Of a stretch of DNA of 64,000 nucleotides, positions 25,701 to 33,363 are shown one piece after another. Where the stretch lies: contig OX104112.1 of the NCBI GenBank assembly GCA_944474755.1, positions 61,163,640 through 61,227,639 on the forward strand, given 5' to 3'. Both the position numbers and the translations under genes were made by a program. Under the pieces are notes generated by a model. It searched no databases and was not told the origin of the DNA. It saw nothing but the letters and a program-made list of their open reading frames with translations. This stretch comes from Limnoperna fortunei (Eukaryota; Mollusca; Bivalvia; Mytilida; Modiolidae). The number at the start of each line of letters is the position of its first letter. The first letter of the stretch is position 1.

Positions 25701-27933
25701 TGAATGAAGAAAACTGACGGAATGTAAAATAAACTTGAATGTTCGCAGGTGAAGTAAGATCCATCTGCACTACAGTTATTATTTGTTAAAAGTTTATCAA
25801 TATGAGAAATGTTGATTGTGTTTTCTGTGTTAAACTGATTAAACTGTGAATTTAAAGTGATTAGAATTAAGAGTTTTTAACCTGCACCTGTTACATTTGA
25901 TGTACAATATAGGTAGGCGATAAATTTGTGCTTTATTCGGCAGTATGCACTAAAGTCTCCTAGTACCAGTGTCTTCATATCCTAGGATATTTAGTATTTT
26001 GTTCTGGTTTGTGACATGTTGTCAAATACAATCTTTTATTGTGAAGTCAGGCTATCACTAGGATATGCACCAAAAGTCAGAAATCAGTTATAAGTGCTCT
26101 TTTTAATAGATATAAACTGTATTTTAGGGTAGCAGGATAAAAGCAATATTCATATATTGTCAGGAAATACAAAGTTTAGTTATACTTGGCAGAACCACAT
26201 ATTTCTATGACTAAACAAATAATTTATATATTTTCTGACAATGACAAATATTGTATAAGTAGATGAATACCATTGTCTTAGTAATCTAAGAGCTAGAGAT
26301 CACTTACTGCAATGAAATGATAAATATATTACAGAATCTAAGAGATGCTTTAGACAATATGTTTGATGCCAGAGTTCCTAACCTTTGGAGACGTATTTCC
26401 TGGGAGTCATCAACATTGGGTTTCTGGTTCACTGAGTTACTAGAGAGGAACGATCAGTTTCACTACTGGGTGTTCACTAATAGACCAGATGTCTTTTGGA
26501 TGACTGGATTCTTTAATCCTCAAGGTCTGTAAAGCTTTTAATCATGTTTCTTACATCTCGTCCCCTACCAGCTTTGCTACACCCCTACATAGGTAGAGGA
26601 AGATCATCCATTGTTTGAAATAACATTTTATTTGTCTAAATAGAAAATAATGTCAAGGATTGTTATGCATATGGAAGAAAATTAGATAATTGAAACAAAA
26701 TGAAATATTTAACTTATTAGCATAAATAATGCAAGCTAATAACATGTAACAAAAAAGTTGTATGCTTCGTCACATGAAATCATGGACGCAAGAACGATGG
26801 TGTCGGAAGAGCAGAAAGAGTTCATATTGTAGGTTGAAAAAAAGCTGGTACACACTATTGTATACATACAGCTATGTTTTTGAAGACCATATTAAGATCT
26901 TGTTTAAAGGTTTGCAGATCAAAACTGACAACAAATATTGCACCTTTGACATGTTTTGTTATGAAAATAACATCAAAATAAATTGGGTTATGCATACATG
27001 TGGAATAGTTTTGTTTCCAGTGTCTAAAGGACATTATATTAGAATTGGGAAGCATTCTTTCCATTGTCTCGGTAGAAGAGTTATGCTTGTTCAATCATAA
27101 AAGTACATGTTTGATTATTTTTTATTTTGACAGGTTTCCTAACAGCAATGAGACAAGAGGTGACCAGAGCACACAAAGGTTGGGCATTAGATTCTGTTAC
27201 TTTACACAATGATGTTATCAAGCAATTTAAAGAAGATATTACTGCTCCACCACCAGTAAGTAGTCAGTAATTAACATGTGCACACATTTTCATTCTTTTT
27301 TTAGATTATGTTATACATGTGTTATCTACAGTAATAATCTGTTCTTAATCTTTTTTAATTCAGTTATAAAATCATAAAGTTTATATGAGGAAAATGAACA
27401 ATGAGGATCTGGAGCTAATGATTTTATCAGTTTTATAACATTCTTTGTCAAGTCAAGTGTTTCTATACTGAAGTCAACCTAACTTTACCAAGGACAAACA
27501 ACTACCAGATATTTACATTTATTTTATGATGCCACTTAAAGCCTGTAATTTTTTTTAAAAAACTAAAAGTTTTTGTTTACCTTATTCTTATCTAAAGATG
27601 TACATTCATAGACTAAAGGTAATGAGGTGATCTATCATTTTGCAGGAAGGAGTTTATGTATTTGGACTTTATTTGGATGGTGCTGGATGGGATAGAAGGA
27701 ACTGTCGTTTGTGTGAACCAACAGCTAAAGTCTTGTTTACACCTATACCTGTGGTCCACATGTTTGCTATTAATTCTACAGCACCTAAAGACCCTAGGCT
27801 GTATCAGTGTCCTATATACAAGAAACCTCGTAGAACTGACCTCACGTATATTACCTTTATTGTCCTGAAGACCAGTCAGGCACCAGATCATTGGATACTC
27901 AGAGGTGTAGCAGCTCTTTGTGATATTAAATAA
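1615..27933 (+). CDS. DNAH8: Axonemal dynein heavy chain (DNAH5/DNAH8 class), C-terminal 919 residues in 19 exons; 5' part outside window
   Basis: Force-generating ATPase subunit of ciliary/flagellar outer dynein arms; it moves doublet microtubules. Exons: 1615-1707, 2769-2873, 4447-4585, 4904-5018, 7034-7224, 10914-11035, 12292-12410, 12937-13139, 13345-13418, 15717-15869, 20793-20948, 21119-21235, 23550-23651, 24071-24231, 24855-25011, 25366-25518, 26335-26524, 27134-27255, 27646-27933. All introns are GT..AG, phases agree at every junction, and the sum is 2,760 nt ending in TAA. Residues ~1-75 are the end of AAA5 ([16 protein letters not shown]), ~330-440 AAA6 ([22 protein letters not shown]), ~440-560 the AAA6 lid ([30 protein letters not shown]), ~610-919 the C-terminal domain ([56 protein letters not shown]). 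The ending resembles vertebrate DNAH8 more than DNAH5; invertebrates often have one gene for the pair, so the symbol is a class label. Full proteins of this family are ~4,500-4,700 residues, so about the last fifth is here. No frameshift or stop seen. Confidence 0.95.
1708..2584. other. Dynein intron a-b with imperfect local duplications
   Basis: Two diverged copies of a ~100-bp stretch ('ctcttagtttat...aaaacctgct') lie at ~1880 and ~2015. A short block 'caatgttgtgatcttttaatatc' is repeated at ~2261 and ~2335. No coding potential seen. Confidence 0.5.
2585..2736. repeat. 152-bp near-perfect palindrome (hairpin MITE)
   Basis: Positions 2585-2618 and 2703-2736 are a perfect 34-bp inverted repeat (starts aattgggcggagtgaat). 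The inner part continues as an imperfect palindrome around 'gcggaacaagttccgc'. The whole could fold into one long hairpin. The flanks share AATT, possibly a target duplication. No coding capacity, so it would depend on another element's transposase. Confidence 0.85.
2769..2873 (+). CDS. DNAH8: Dynein exon b (AAA5 C-terminal helix)
   Basis: Acceptor atttag, donor gtaatt; 35 codons ([13 protein letters not shown]...KLTSTK). Highly charged helical segment that follows AAA5 in this family. Confidence 0.93.
2921..3068. repeat. Dispersed ~150-bp repeat, copy 1 (intron b-c)
   Basis: Shares with 4166-4316 a series of blocks in the same order: 'aataacctatt', 'atggcaa.aaatc', 'tatattggaaacaagaat', 'tttgaaata..', ending in 'ttaattaa'/'ttaattac'. 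Estimated by eye at about 75-80% identity. Unclassified. Confidence 0.6.
3069..4165. other. Dynein intron b-c, middle part, no feature seen
   Basis: AT-rich DNA. The open frames of 60-70 codons here show no resemblance to known proteins and no splice support. Confidence 0.5.
4166..4316. repeat. Dispersed ~150-bp repeat, copy 2 (intron b-c)
   Basis: Second copy of the 2921-3068 repeat in the same intron and orientation. Either two insertions of one family or an old intragenic duplication. Confidence 0.6.
4447..4585 (+). CDS. DNAH8: Dynein exon c
   Basis: Acceptor attcag, donor ggtaaa with the exon ending one base into a Val codon completed by the next exon. Encodes [17 protein letters not shown], a strongly conserved DNAH5/8 segment. 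Confidence 0.94.
4904..5018 (+). CDS. DNAH8: Dynein exon d
   Basis: Acceptor ttttcag, donor gtaaat; [20 protein letters not shown]... to ISMS. It ends two bases into an Arg codon shared with exon e. Confidence 0.93.
5504..5616 (+). repeat. SINE-like dispersed repeat, copy 1
   Basis: Core 'ggttctctccgg.actcc.gcttcctcc' followed by 'aaaaaactgg.tgccatgaaatagctgaaa' and 'gttaaacatcattcaa'. The same consensus is found in reverse at 28261-28365. From memory this resembles a short interspersed repeat frequent in bivalves. Confidence 0.6.
6045..6125 (-). repeat. tRNA-like head of a possible SINE
   Basis: On the - strand 'agctcagttggtagag' matches a tRNA A box / D arm. About 27 nt further is 'gttcaag', at the spacing of a B box (TTC loop). 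The T-stem and acceptor stem do not pair well, so it is not a functional tRNA; a tRNA-derived SINE head or tRNA pseudogene is likelier. Confidence 0.35.
7034..7224 (+). CDS. DNAH8: Dynein exon e
   Basis: Acceptor attacag, donor gtatac; [18 protein letters not shown] then [20 protein letters not shown]. It ends one base into Gly. The open frame extends upstream of the acceptor, but that part does not match the family and is intron. Confidence 0.94.
7225..8063. other. Dynein intron e-f, 5' part, no feature seen
   Basis: AT-rich; no repeat shared with the rest of the window and no exon-like frame recognised. Confidence 0.5.
8069..8896. mobile_element. Tigger/pogo-like non-autonomous DNA transposon
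   Basis: Positions 8064-8084 and 8881-8901 are perfect 21-bp inverted repeats. Element ends read CAGTAGTCCCCCTCTT and lie just inside TA dinucleotides (8067-8068, 8897-8898), as expected for a TA target duplication. 'CAGTAGTCCCCC' is the terminal signature of Tigger-type elements. The 828-bp interior has no transposase frame that I can recognise, so it is a deletion derivative or MITE. It sits in a dynein intron. Confidence 0.8.
9165..9410 (+). repeat. Dispersed molluscan-type repeat, copy 1
   Basis: Contains 'ttattgacctcgattattattaaggggagataattggactta' followed by 'gcgaagcaggggggtatcg', 'gagcgtgctcacagt' and 'cacacttgttta'. The same succession occurs at 11091-11210. No coding capacity. Confidence 0.6.
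9774..10175. repeat. Dispersed ~350-400-bp repeat, copy 1
   Basis: Begins 'cttccgtaaatggct' and includes 'gatgagctcacgcgcacac', 'ccaattaaaacg.cagaaacaag', 'agtctaaaacaatggaga' and 'gcttttgggaaag'. These blocks recur in the same order at 43832-44155, with ~75% identity by eye. The 3' half has inverted 'ctttcactcgtga' motifs that could form a hairpin. Unclassified. Confidence 0.65.
10251..10690 (+). repeat. Three tandem ~165-bp units
   Basis: Units begin at ~10251, ~10415 and ~10583 with 'ggatag.ctttcatttctt', followed by 'ggattttcatgaaactt' and 'catgtacatgtatattcaatgttgtc.cct'. The third is truncated. No open frame. Confidence 0.6.
10914..11035 (+). CDS. DNAH8: Dynein exon f
   Basis: Acceptor gttttag, donor gtttga; [20 protein letters not shown] through SQFSEILNQ. 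It ends in phase 0. The preceding intron of ~3.7 kb is swollen by repeats. Confidence 0.93.
11091..11210 (+). repeat. Dispersed molluscan-type repeat, copy 2
   Basis: Shorter copy of the 9165-9410 family, from 'ttggatttttattgacctcg' to 'cagtccacacttgttta'. It lies in dynein intron f-g. Confidence 0.6.
11211..12291. other. Dynein intron f-g remainder, no feature seen
   Basis: AT-rich intron sequence between the repeat at 11091 and exon g; no supported reading frame or repeat. Confidence 0.5.
12292..12410 (+). CDS. DNAH8: Dynein exon g
   Basis: Acceptor tttatag, donor gtagtg; [20 protein letters not shown] to FRKLLLI. It ends two bases into the Arg of the conserved RSWCPDR motif that continues in exon h. 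Confidence 0.92.
12411..12936. other. Dynein intron g-h, no feature seen
   Basis: About 530 bp of intron with ordinary AT-rich sequence and a pyrimidine-rich acceptor region. Confidence 0.5.
12937..13139 (+). CDS. DNAH8: Dynein exon h (start of AAA6)
   Basis: Acceptor atacag, donor gtaatc; [15 protein letters not shown] and [20 protein letters not shown], the opening of the D6 (AAA6) module. It ends one base into Glu. Confidence 0.95.
13345..13418 (+). CDS. DNAH8: Dynein exon i (AAA6)
   Basis: Acceptor tttcag, donor gtaagg; short exon encoding [20 protein letters not shown]. The SMGQGQE motif is diagnostic of axonemal dynein AAA6. Confidence 0.93.
14028..15274. mobile_element. Possible hAT-type non-autonomous element (intron i-j)
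   Basis: The left end reads cagggctcaacactgggcga. The right end, read on the - strand, starts caggggttgaaaatttc and then has gggcaagcc. Both ends therefore open with CAGGG and carry a nearby GGGC(A/G)A, a pattern of hAT termini. No 8-bp target duplication was found and no transposase is recognisable. Treat as tentative. Confidence 0.3.
15717..15869 (+). CDS. DNAH8: Dynein exon j (AAA6)
   Basis: Acceptor tttcag, donor gtacat; 51 codons with [19 protein letters not shown] and [19 protein letters not shown]. The following intron (~4.9 kb) contains a hAT element. Confidence 0.95.
15990..19255 (+). mobile_element. Decayed hAT-family transposon (3.27 kb) in dynein intron j-k
   Basis: Ends are diverged inverted repeats: left 'cggggttcgcaaggg..cttaaaaa..ccttgaaag', right (reversed) 'cagggttcatacaca...ttaa..ttcaagga'. 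In order inside are a BED-type zinc-finger remnant at 16501-16660 ([18 protein letters not shown]... CDICKK, with stops), the DDE core in pieces at 17353-17825 (MDGP-like TDGPRVNWK, then [14 protein letters not shown] and [12 protein letters not shown]), 17881-18168, and 18335-18628 ending in the hAT dimerisation motif [16 protein letters not shown]. After a one-base frameshift the tail continues to ~18835, then a Lys/Glu-rich coiled coil at 18836-19072. No intact 8-bp target duplication. Same strand as the host gene, clearly inactive. Confidence 0.85.
19256..20792. other. Dynein intron j-k, 3' part
   Basis: Holds sequences that look like decayed dispersed repeats: 'ctattatgtggccaccaag' at ~19900 and a roughly reversed version at ~20465, and a 'gatgacctttgaccttgatcttggggtca' block at ~20620 typical of molluscan repeats. 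No gene seen. Confidence 0.45.
20793..20948 (+). CDS. DNAH8: Dynein exon k (AAA6 lid)
   Basis: Acceptor ttttcag, donor gtatgt; 52 codons, [20 protein letters not shown] through SFLHTVVQ. Confidence 0.94.
21119..21235 (+). CDS. DNAH8: Dynein exon l (AAA6 lid)
   Basis: Acceptor atttcag, donor gtacat; 39 codons with [17 protein letters not shown], one of the most conserved dynein blocks. Confidence 0.95.
21541..22620. repeat. 122-bp minisatellite, nine copies (intron l-m)
   Basis: Units start at 21541, 21663, 21785, 21907, 22029, 22151, 22273, 22395 and 22517. The spacing is exactly 122 bp throughout with no indels, only scattered substitutions. The unit includes 'gaataaaccaatcttgcta', 'gcatgaagaccttgct' and 'ggattaggggtcactgtc'. 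The outer units are more diverged than the inner ones, as expected from unequal exchange. 122 is not a multiple of three and no frame runs through it. Confidence 0.95.
22791..23130. repeat. Hairpin-headed dispersed repeat, copy 1 (intron l-m)
   Basis: 22791-22946 is an imperfect palindrome: 'aaggaataattcaaatttct' and 'gaacaggttatatgatata' in the left arm, mirrored to 'aatattcctta' on the right. It is followed by ~180 bp that includes TGACGTCA at 22998-23005. The same arrangement occurs at 24336-24670. Confidence 0.8.
23131..23549. other. Dynein intron l-m, 3' part
   Basis: Contains a low-complexity stretch of spaced 'gcccc' motifs (~23340-23455). No coding or other feature supported. Confidence 0.4.
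23550..23651 (+). CDS. DNAH8: Dynein exon m
   Basis: Acceptor tttacag, donor gtgagc; 34 codons with [20 protein letters not shown] then [12 protein letters not shown]. Confidence 0.95.
24071..24231 (+). CDS. DNAH8: Dynein exon n
   Basis: Acceptor ctacag, donor gtaagt; [20 protein letters not shown] to [13 protein letters not shown]. It ends two bases into Thr. Confidence 0.94.
24336..24670. repeat. Hairpin-headed dispersed repeat, copy 2 (intron n-o)
   Basis: Homologous to 22791-23130 over its whole length, same orientation. It has a diverged palindromic head and TGACGTCA retained at 24540-24547, followed by 'ggactatttgaatttcaatgg'. Roughly 75-80% identity by eye. Confidence 0.8.
24855..25011 (+). 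CDS. DNAH8: Dynein exon o (start of C-terminal domain)
   Basis: Acceptor cttgtag, donor gtttgt (weak); [19 protein letters not shown] through [15 protein letters not shown]. The 3' end and its donor are duplicated in the next intron (see 24952-25145). Confidence 0.93.
24952..25145 (+). repeat. Tandem duplication of the 3' end of dynein exon o with its splice donor
   Basis: An ~88-bp unit repeats 2.2 times. 'gtttacaga.tggctgg' lies at ~24952, ~25040 and ~25128, and 'tgacta.tacctcatgaggtttgttg' at ~24993 and ~25081. The first unit is coding. The second lies in the intron and keeps both a tttacag acceptor-like site (25041-25047) and the gag/gtttgt donor (25099/25100). The internal 52-nt pseudo-exon would shift the frame if used. 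Confidence 0.85.
25366..25518 (+). CDS. DNAH8: Dynein exon p
   Basis: Acceptor tttttag, donor gtatgt; 51 codons with [19 protein letters not shown] and [16 protein letters not shown]. Confidence 0.95.
25519..26334. other. Dynein intron p-q, no feature seen
   Basis: About 0.8 kb of AT-rich intron without repeats shared elsewhere in the window. Confidence 0.5.
26335..26524 (+). CDS. DNAH8: Dynein exon q
   Basis: Acceptor ttacag, donor gtctgt; [20 protein letters not shown] through [10 protein letters not shown]. It ends one base into Gly. Confidence 0.95.
26525..27133. other. Dynein intron q-r, no feature seen
   Basis: About 0.6 kb. Overlapping frames on both strands (79-112 codons) have no family resemblance and no splice signals that would join them to neighbours. 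Confidence 0.5.
27134..27255 (+). CDS. DNAH8: Dynein exon r
   Basis: Acceptor tgacag, donor gtaagt; [20 protein letters not shown] to ITAPPP. Phase 0 at the end. Confidence 0.94.
27256..27645. other. Dynein intron r-s, no feature seen
   Basis: Final intron, 390 bp, AT-rich. Confidence 0.5.
27646..27933 (+). CDS. DNAH8: Dynein terminal exon s with stop codon
   Basis: Acceptor ttgcag; 95 codons plus TAA. Begins [19 protein letters not shown] and ends [14 protein letters not shown], the standard axonemal dynein C-terminus (family ends in LLCD(V/I)K). Confidence 0.96.
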   Translation, partial: EGVYVFGLYLDGAGWDRRNCRLCEPTAKVLFTPIPVVHMFAINSTAPKDPRLYQCPIYKKPRRTDLTYITFIVLKTSQAPDHWILRGVAALCDIK

Positions 27934-28082
27934 TTTTTAATCTAATGGAGACATTTTAATTGTTTATAACTATTTAATTAGGAATGCAATATTTTAAGGA
28001 AGTTTGGCTGGAGAACTGTCTCTTTAACATGTTACTATTATATTTTTGTTTATGTTAATCAAGCTGTTGATGTTTTTATTTT

Positions 28083-28088
28083 AATAAA
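28083..28088 (+). promoter_or_regulatory. Candidate polyadenylation signal AATAAA of the dynein gene
   Basis: Canonical hexamer 150 nt after the dynein stop codon, giving a plausible short 3' UTR. No competing hexamer was noticed between the stop codon and this one. Confidence 0.6.
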
Positions 28089-28260
28089 TTATTGTTTAAA
28101 TTTGTCTCCAAATTGTTGCTTTCTACAACCAAATATACCTAAATCTAAGACGAGAAAGACTATTGTCATGTTATTCTTACACAGTATAGGGTATACTAGT
28201 ATATAGAAATTAACCTTCTTCTTCCACATCTGTTTATATGCTGACTCTTGTTTGTTTGAA

Positions 28261-28365
28261 TGGTGTTTAAACACCACTTTCAGCAATTTTTCAGCTATAT
28301 CATGGCGTCCAGTTGTTATTGGGGGAGGAAGCCAGAGCAGCCGAAGAGAACCCCCGACCTGCAGT
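28261..28365 (-). repeat. SINE-like dispersed repeat, copy 2
   Basis: Reverse-strand counterpart of 5504-5616: read on the - strand it has 'gggggttctcttcgg..gctc', 'ggcttcctcccc', 'caactggacgccatgatatagctgaaaaattgctgaaa' and 'gtttaaacacc' in the same order. It lies just 3' of the dynein gene. Confidence 0.65.
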
Positions 28366-29260
28366 AAAAAAAACTGGCAATCCTTGTGCTGACTCTTGTA
28401 TTGACTTAATATGTCTATAGCATAGCAATGATGGAATTAACTGCTACATCTTGGGAAGAATGTTGCTTGTACAGGAACTGGTATTTTACGAAAATACTGA
28501 AAATCTGATTTAACAGTGTAGATAACATTTCAATTTATCCTTCTAAAATGATAACACAACTTTTGGAATTACAGGGCTGACACTTCTACATACTTAATTA
28601 AGTGTACTGCTACTTGTATGATCACACAAATTTTGAAATTGTATCATGGTTTAGGTTTGTTTTCATCAGCTTTAGCTAAGTTTTTATACACCTGTATGGA
28701 CGTATTATGGTTTATTATATAGTAGTAATTTTCCCCCATTTGATTTCTTATAGGAATAAAGTGCAATATATTTTCATATTTTACATTGCTTCTCGGTCTG
28801 TTATGTAATTTCCCGTAAAAGTATAGATGTGTTCCGAATATAGGCTTTCATATTTTTACTGTCTGTTCAAACATCGCCAAAAATGACATACATGATCTGC
28901 TCTCACAGGGAGAATTAGCAGAACAGCTTGAAACTCTTGCAATATAGCATCTTGCTTGGGACAATATTTCCCAATATTCATGCTATAACCCTATAATATA
29001 ACAGTCTGTAAGTGTGTCATCCACATGTCACACTGTATTTTGAGAATGCCTGCACAGATTTTCTTCTTACTTTCCACAGTATTTATTATGTTAGCTTCAT
29101 GGTCAGTATACTTGTTGGTAAAATTCGGATTTCGTATACTTCTGTTATGGGAAATTGTTTATGAAAAAAAGGATTTATTTAAATTACAGACTCGAAAGAC
29201 GCATCAGTTTTTTGCAATCTTTGGGAATCGTTGATTTTTATAGATGAGAGCTTCCTTTTA
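28366..29260. other. Intergenic, no feature seen
   Basis: AT-rich spacer between the dynein gene and the repeat element at 29261. Confidence 0.5.
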
Positions 29261-31145
29261 TTAGCTCACCTGACCCAAAGGGTCATGTGAGCTATTGCCA
29301 TCACTTGGCGTCCGTCGTCGTCATTGTTAACTTATCTTTAAAAATCTTCTTCCTCCAAAACCACTGAAGGGATTGCTTTGAAACTTTGCACACATCATAA
29401 GTAAAATGTCCTCTGCCAAGTTTGCACAAATCATGGCCTCAGACCAACCAACATGGCCACCATGGCTAAAAATAGAACAGGGGGGTCAAAATACAGTTTT
29501 TGGCTTATAGTTCAAAAAGTATAACAGATACAGGAAAACCAAACAGACACTCCTTCTTCAGCATCAAAAGCCATTCAAAACACTCCATTGGGTCAAAGTT
29601 GTATGACAACTCCTTGTAGGAGTTATTGCCCTTTAATTGTGGAAATTGATGATTTTTGCCATTTTTGCCTCAAAATCTTGAAAGTTGTTCTGCTTTATGA
29701 GGGCTACAAAATTGGCCTTAGAGTCAAGATTGTCTGATGAACCGTTTAAGAGTTATTCCCCTTGAACTGATTATTTTAATTGGTTTTAATTGATTTTTTA
29801 AAATCGTCTCCTCTGAAACCACTGTAAGTACTGCTTTGAAACTTTGTACACATCATCCGTCAAATGTCCTCAACCAAGTTTGCACCAACCATGGTCCCAG
29901 ATAAACCAACGTGGCCACCATGGCTGAAAAAAGATCGGGGGGGGGGGGGGCAAAATACAATTTTTGCCTATAGTTCAAAAAGTATAACAGATACAGGAAA
30001 ACCAAAGAGACATGCCTTTATCGGCATAAAAATCTCTACCAAACACTCCATTGGGTCAAAGTTGTATGATGACCCCTTATATGAGTTATTGCCCTTTAAT
30101 TGTCGAAATATATTAATTTTGCCTCAAAATCTTGAAAATTATTAGAACTAGAGAAAAAGTTAGCATTGCTTAATTGTCATGCTCTATGAGAACTACAAAA
30201 ATGACTTTCTGGTTAAGATTGTCTGATGAACTGTTTAAGAGTTATTCCCCTTGAACTGTTTTTTTTTAATCGGTTTTAATTGATTTTTTAAAAATCTTCT
30301 CTGAAACCACTGAAAGTACAGCTTTGAAACTTTGTACACATCATCCGTCAAATGTCCTCAACCATGGCTGCAGATTAACCAACATGGCCGCCATGGCTAA
30401 AAATAGAATGGAGGGGTGGGGGCAAAATACAGTTTTTGGCTTATATTTAAAAAAGTGTAACCGAAGAGACATGCCTTCATCTGCATCAAAAGCTCTACGA
30501 AACTCTCCATTGGGTTTAAGTTGTATGAGGACTTCTTATAGGAGTTATTGCCCTTCAATTGTCAAAATTGATTATTTTTGACATTTTTGCCTCAAAATCT
30601 TGAAAATTATTAGAACTAGAGAAAAAGTTAGCATTGCTTAATTGTTCTGCTCTGTGAGGGCTACAAAAATGACTTTGGGTCAAGATTGTCTGATTAACCG
30701 TTTAGGAATTATTCTCCTTGAACATTTTTTAGTCAATTTTACTTGATTTTAAAAAATCTTCTCCTCTTTCACTCATTAAAGGACTGCTTTGAAACATTGC
30801 ACACATCATCTTTAGGACGTCCTCTACCAAACTTGTGCAAATCATGACACCTGACTACCTACATAGCAACGTTGGCTTAAAATAGAAAATGGGGGGGGGG
30901 GGGTCAAGAGAGTTTTCGACTGATAGTTAAAAAAGTATAACAGGTACAGCAATTTGAAGTGAACCTCCCTTCTCTCTCTAAGCATCAAAAGCTCCTGCTT
31001 ATAGGAATTATTTCCTTTAAAAGGTCGAAATTAATGACTTTTGCAGAAGTGTTGGGTAATTCCTAATAGCAAAGAAAAGCTGGATAAAAAGGGTTGTTTG
31101 GTTTCAGGTTCAGGTGAGCGATACAGGCTCCTGGGAGCCTCTAGT
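29261..31145. mobile_element. 1.9-kb bivalve-type interspersed element with four internal ~470-bp units
   Basis: Left end 'agctcacctgacccaaaggg', right end 'caggtgagcgatacaggctc' then 'ctgggagcctcta'. CTCACCTG/CAGGTGAG form short inverted termini. Internal units start near 29341, 29800, 30290 and 30752 with 'aaaatcttctcctctgaaaccact', each running through 'tttgaaactttg.acacatcatc', 'caacatggcc.ccatggct' and 'gagttattgccctt'. Poly-G tracts occur at ~29937 and ~30890. No protein frame survives through the units. The end sequences resemble, from memory, a very common molluscan repeat. Confidence 0.75.
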
Positions 31146-31781
31146 TTTTCTTAAAATATTCTGATTTTTTCCTATAGTGTGTTCTTGAAAAAAGTGTTCA
31201 TCATGGGATTATGAAACTTTGTGAAATAAGGGGGATTTATTTAGTTTTCAGATTTCATCAGTTGTTTTGATAATTTGGGGCAATTGTTGATATTGATATA
31301 TGTGACTGATTTCAAATGATCTTGATATTGAATCAACAAGGTGCTGATAAATAAATAAAAGTATATGCAATTATATTTGAAATCTTTCTGTGTGGGTTCT
31401 GCATATAGCCATTCTGACATTATCTCTCATTAGTACAGATAGAACTATATGCATCCATGAATTGTACAGCTCTTGTCCTAATGTTCAGTTTGGCATATCA
31501 TGCACTCCTAGCTGGCACAACATTTCATTTAATTTTAAAAATAATAAAACATGCATGCGAATATTTTGTAAGTAAATTTGCAATAAATAGGAACTATGGG
31601 GCTTTCATTTTGTTCATGTGTGTCAGCTGAATTTTCTTAATATCCTTTATCGTTTTTCAAATGGACCAAATTTAGTTTCTAGCCATTTTTATACACCGCC
31701 CCCACCCCCACACATTTTGACAGAGTCGGGGTATATAGTGGTCCTTAAATTTGGTTTCTGGGTGATTTTTCTTCCGATTTC
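31146..31781. other. Intergenic, no feature seen
   Basis: AT-rich, with a short C-rich tract at ~31690-31710. No gene supported. Confidence 0.5.
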
Positions 31782-31810
31782 AATGAAACGGGCGTAGTAA
31801 ATTATATTTA

Positions 31811-32032
31811 TGCAACTTGAGCTCATTACAAGAAATACAAATCATCTGACTTGATTTTCAACTCACTCATTTATATTTTCTCCGTGCAGCGAGCTTGTTT
31901 GCAAATAAATAAGAAAACACATAAATTTGGAAGAAAATGGGCCAACAATTGTGGCCGAAGTTTATTATCTACTTATGGTCATCTAATTTTTACAAGCAAT
32001 GCAAAGGTGGGGGGCTCCACTATGGCCGACCC
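31811..32032. repeat. ~220-bp direct repeat, copy 1
   Basis: Runs from 'tgcaacttg.gctcatta' through 'ctccgtgcagcgagcttgtt' and 'tttggaagaaaatgggcca' to 'ggtggggggctccac'. About 97% identical to 32423-32641. The copy begins within two bases of the 27-bp direct repeat. Confidence 0.85.
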
Positions 32033-32422
32033 AACATAAAAAATACAACTGTACACATAATAATATCAAAAGACAGAACATAACAAAATTGTAACATAAT
32101 AATAATAACATAACATCCAATAGAAAACTACACATAATAATAATATAAAAGAAAATAAAGTTTTAATAACTCTGATTGACAACTAGAAATAATACTATTG
32201 TAAACTGCAATGGGTGGTGGAGGGGTAGTGGCGGAAAATAAGAAACATCCATTTTCTTTGAAAAACAAAACGTATGATATTAGATCTAATTGTAATGTTA
32301 TACATGTAATGGGGTTTACCTACATACATTGAAGGACATTACTCAAATGAGGTACACATAAGGGAAAACCATTGATCGCTCGTGCATAAAACAGTTTATT
32401 TTACCAAATAAACTGAAATTGA

Positions 32423-32641
32423 TGCAACTTGTGCTCATTACTAGAAATACAAATCATCTGACTTGATTTTCAACTCACTCATTTATATTTTCTCCGTGCA
32501 GCGAGCTTGTTTGCAAATAAATAAGAAAACACATAAATTTGGAAGAAAATGGGCCACCAATTGTGGCCGAAGTTTATTATCTACTTATGGTCATCTAATA
32601 TTTACAAGCAATCCAAAGGTGGGGGGCTCCACAATGGCCAC
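32423..32641. repeat. ~220-bp direct repeat, copy 2
   Basis: Second copy of 31811-32032, 612 bp downstream in the same orientation. The 60-85-codon frames in the two copies are the same frame and have no recognised homologue. Confidence 0.85.
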
Positions 32642-32963
32642 AAGATCGACAGATCCCCCCACCCGAAGCTGCACGGATTTATTATATCAACACAAGAACC
32701 GCCTAGCCGTCGATAAATAAAGACAAAATTATACTCCTGGCTGCTCATGCTCGCCTGGAAACACACATGTACATGTTAAATTTTACAATTCCACATAGAA
32801 ACAATTATAATGCAACACAAATTCTATACATAAATAACATACGCTTAAACAATTAAAATGTCTCACAAATTGTAACTGAACACAAATATAAAAACAAAAA
32901 CAATTCAAATTCACACAAGTTAAATAACCCGTTTTCGAAAATCTGATTATGTAAGTGCTTTGC

Positions 32964-33363
32964 ATTAAGGATGTTCGCTGGTCATGTTGAAAATAACAAG
33001 GTATCTAAATTTATATATTTGATAAATAGACCATAGTTAAAGGTACAAAATAAGCTTAAAAAATTCATATGTTGCTGAACTCTTTTTCGAGATAATAAGC
33101 ATCCAAAATTTGGCGGGAAAAAGCTTTCTCTGACTTTTTCATAGGTTTAGCATTGGACATGTTTTAGTGTAAAAACCTATGAAAAAATAACACGAAATTT
33201 ATAAAACTTTGTAAATTAGCTTTAACTCACCCAATAAACCCTATTATAAAAAGAAAATAGGGGGTTGCTGGGCAAAAATATTATCCCTATTTTAATGGTA
33301 AAATCTAGAGGATTTTGAAAATCTGACAGAAATCTCAAAAATTGACCAGCGATCATCCTTAAT
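32964..33363. mobile_element. 400-bp inverted-repeat element (MITE) with TTAA ends
   Basis: 32964-32984 (attaaggatgttcgctggtc...) and 33343-33363 are 21-bp inverted repeats with one mismatch. Both ends carry TTAA, so a TTAA target with termini GGATG..., as in piggyBac-like insertions, fits. A TA or AT target cannot be excluded. There is no coding frame. Confidence 0.75.

Noticed and set aside
27656..27891. Frames overlapping the last dynein exon on both strands
   Set aside because: Shadows of the coding exon.
29025..29234. Hydrophobic 69-codon frame
   Set aside because: Isolated, AT-rich, no splice or family support.
31851..32720. Duplicate 62/85-codon frames (SVQRACLQINKKTHKFGRKW)
   Set aside because: They are the same frame in two copies of a 220-bp repeat, with different ends and no relatives known to me; repetition alone explains the similarity.
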